A stretch of DNA of 12,793 bases from Pseudomonadota bacterium (lineage in GTDB: Bacteria > Pseudomonadota > Gammaproteobacteria > Burkholderiales > Thiobacillaceae). The stretch lies in the NCBI GenBank assembly GCA_021836225.1, contig JAKBJA010000094.1, positions 1 through 12,793 on the forward strand, in the 5' to 3' direction. Shown here piece after piece: positions 9,633 through 12,793 of the stretch. Under the pieces are notes generated by a model, which worked only from the letters and a program-made list of their open reading frames with translations, made no database searches and was not told the origin of the DNA. Position numbers and translations under genes: made by a program. Every line of letters begins with the position of its first letter. Positions within the stretch are counted from its first letter, which is position 1.

Positions 9633-9793
9633 GCCGCTGAACAGACTTTCATCGACCAGGCCTCGACCGTCTCTTCAGGGCCGAATACGGACCGCTACCG
9701 CCTCAGCTCTTAGCCTTGGTCGCGACGCGATCACATGAAGCATGCAACACGTCACGAAATGAAAAGCCAGAAAAAGCAGCCCGCGACAGTATC

Positions 9794-11742
<1,949 letters not shown>

Positions 11743-11752
11743 CGGGCGGGGT

Positions 11753-12646
11753 TCATCGAGCCGCCAGTGCCTGCCGCACGGCCTCGCCCAATCCTGCCGG
11801 GCTGGGCGCGACGACGACCCCGGCGGCTTCCAGCGCACGGATCTTGGCATCCGCGGTGCCCGCGCCGCCGGCGATGATGGCGCCGGCGTGCCCCATGCGC
11901 TTGCCCTTGGGCGCGGTGCGGCCGGCGATGTAGGCGGCGACCGGCTTTTTCATGTGCGAGCGGATGTATTCAGCTGCCTCTTCCTCGCGGCTGCCGCCGA
12001 TTTCGCCGACCAGGATCACCGCCTCGGTCTGCGGGTCGGCCTCGAACATTTCCAGGCAGTCGATGAAATCCAGCCCCTTGATCGGGTCGCCGCCGATGCC
12101 GACGCAGGTCGACTGCCCCAGTCCGAGCTGCGTGGTCTGGTGCACCGCTTCGTAGGTGAGCGTGCCGGAGCGCGAGACGATGCCGATCTTGCCCTTCTGA
12201 TGGATGACGCCGGGCATGATGCCGATCTTGCACTCGCCCGAGGTGATGATGCCGGGGCAGTTGGGGCCGATCAGTTTGGCGCCGTTGGCGCGCAGGGCGG
12301 CCTTCACGTTGAGCGCTGTTTTAACTTGAAGCATATCGAGCACCGGGATGCCCTCGGTAATGCAGACGATGACCTCGATGCCGGCATCCGCCGCTTCCAG
12401 GATCGAATCGGCAGCAAATACGGCGGGCACGTAGATCATGGTCGCCTGCGCGCCGGTCTGGCGCACCGCGTCGCGCACGGTGTTGAAGACGGGCAGGTCG
12501 AGGTGCGTCTGCCCGCCCTTGCCGGGGGTGACGCCGCCGACCATCTGGGTGCCGTAGGCGATCGCCTGTTCGGAGTGGAAGCTGCCCTGCTTGCCGGTGA
12601 AGCCCTGGCAGATGACGCGGGTGTCCTTGTTGACGAGGATGCTCAT
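11753..12646 (-). CDS. sucD: Succinate-CoA ligase (ADP-forming) subunit alpha
   Basis: SucD with SucC interconverts succinyl-CoA and succinate with substrate-level phosphorylation in the TCA cycle. The 297 residues are close to the usual length of 288-300. Visible features: CoA-binding Rossmann domain with [15 protein letters not shown] (14-28) and [12 protein letters not shown] (37-48); [11 protein letters not shown] (95-105); [10 protein letters not shown] (125-134); [10 protein letters not shown] (158-167); and the active-site histidine His253 in [10 protein letters not shown], which is phosphorylated. Glu216 in GEIGGSREE is the conserved partner acid. A GGAG ribosome site precedes the ATG. 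The start overlaps the sucC stop as ATGA, so the two subunits are coupled for equal synthesis. The gene is complete. Confidence 0.97.
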   Translation of the reverse strand: MSILVNKDTRVICQGFTGKQGSFHSEQAIAYGTQMVGGVTPGKGGQTHLDLPVFNTVRDAVRQTGAQATMIYVPAVFAADSILEAADAGIEVIVCITEGIPVLDMLQVKTALNVKAALRANGAKLIGPNCPGIITSGECKIGIMPGVIHQKGKIGIVSRSGTLTYEAVHQTTQLGLGQSTCVGIGGDPIKGLDFIDCLEMFEADPQTEAVILVGEIGGSREEEAAEYIRSHMKKPVAAYIAGRTAPKGKRMGHAGAIIAGGAGTADAKIRALEAAGVVVAPSPAGLGEAVRQALAAR

Positions 12647-12793
12647 TGCGCTTTCTCCACGGCGAGTTTGGCTGCATGCGTGAGACTTTCAGCAGCGAGG
12701 ATCGCGAGGCCCGATTCGGCCAGCAGCTTGCGGCCCAGTTCGGCATTGGTGCCTTCCAGCCGCACGATCACCGGCACCTTGACGCCGACTTCC
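12643..12793 (-). CDS. sucC: Succinate-CoA ligase subunit beta (3' end only)
   Basis: The last 50 codons of sucC are present and the rest lies beyond the window edge. The translation includes [23 protein letters not shown], the well-conserved C-terminal region of the beta subunit (VRLEGTN followed by G-x-x-x-L-x-x-SG), and ends LAVEKAQ. The TGA stop at 12643-12645 overlaps the sucD ATG. The ATP-grasp and CoA-binding parts and the operon promoter cannot be seen. Confidence 0.93.
   Translation of the reverse strand, partial: EVGVKVPVIVRLEGTNAELGRKLLAESGLAILAAESLTHAAKLAVEKAQ

Larger units (their letters stand above)
9495..9793. other. Non-coding stretch between the DedA-PAP2 fusion and glnB
   Basis: This 299-bp stretch separates the convergent 3' ends of the fusion gene and glnB. 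No convincing reading frame is seen. It contains two inverted repeats: ACAATCG/CGATTGT at 9527-9544 and TTACAG/CTGTAA at 9614-9632. It also has a direct repeat GCCGCTG-TAA-GCCGCTG (9623-9639) and TCGCGACGCGA (9720-9730). No strong terminator was found downstream of glnB: the T-run on the minus strand (9771-9775) has no clear stem before it. Like the stretch at 5907-6194 it looks like degenerate intergenic DNA. Confidence 0.5.

Noticed and set aside
11743..11850. N-terminal extension of NadE into sucD
   Set aside because: The extra residues are encoded by sucD in another frame, and the natural NadE family start is MKLGIAQLN at 11742.

Overview
The window looks like a chromosomal segment of a GC-rich betaproteobacterium. 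The evidence is the gene set and order: bamD divergent from rluD-pgeF, clpB further along on the same strand as rluD-pgeF, and a sucCD-nadE-glnB cluster. All protein families are proteobacterial, and a sulfur- or iron-oxidising or nitrifying relative (Thiobacillus/Nitrosomonadales type) would fit. That placement is inference from recalled gene orders, not a database result. No rRNA, tRNA, CRISPR array, complete insertion sequence or phage gene was seen.

Left part (1-5906): a 5' piece of clpB (minus strand) faces away from nadC and a GNAT acetyltransferase (plus strand, 8-bp overlap). The GNAT gene converges with pgeF with a single base between the stop codons. pgeF is translationally coupled to rluD by a GTGA overlap on the minus strand. 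rluD is divergent from bamD, and the best start codons of the two genes share one CATG. In enterobacteria the order is bamD divergent from rluD-pgeF-clpB, so this looks like the same block with nadC-GNAT lying inside it in the opposite orientation.

Middle part (5907-9793): two non-coding stretches of nearly 300 bp, both rich in short inverted repeats, flank a divergent pair. One gene is a 12-helix-type MFS transporter (minus). The other is a 680-aa membrane protein (plus) fusing a DedA domain, a PAP2 phosphatase domain with an intact active site, and an LssY-like C-terminal domain. This is the accessory-looking part of the window. The fusion is the most interesting protein, because DedA proteins and PAP2 phosphatases act on the same lipid-carrier cycle.

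Right part (9794-12793): a compact minus-strand operon runs sucC (3' end only), sucD, nadE, glnB, with ATGA overlaps at sucC/sucD and nadE/glnB and a 10-bp gap at sucD/nadE. It joins a TCA-cycle enzyme acting just after 2-oxoglutarate oxidation, a glutamine-using NAD synthetase, and the PII protein that senses 2-oxoglutarate and adenylate charge.

Most of the window is ordinary core metabolism and envelope biogenesis. No clearly new multi-gene system is visible. The best candidates for a second look are the DedA-PAP2-LssY fusion with its divergent transporter, the shared start codons of rluD and bamD, and the palindrome between clpB and nadC.
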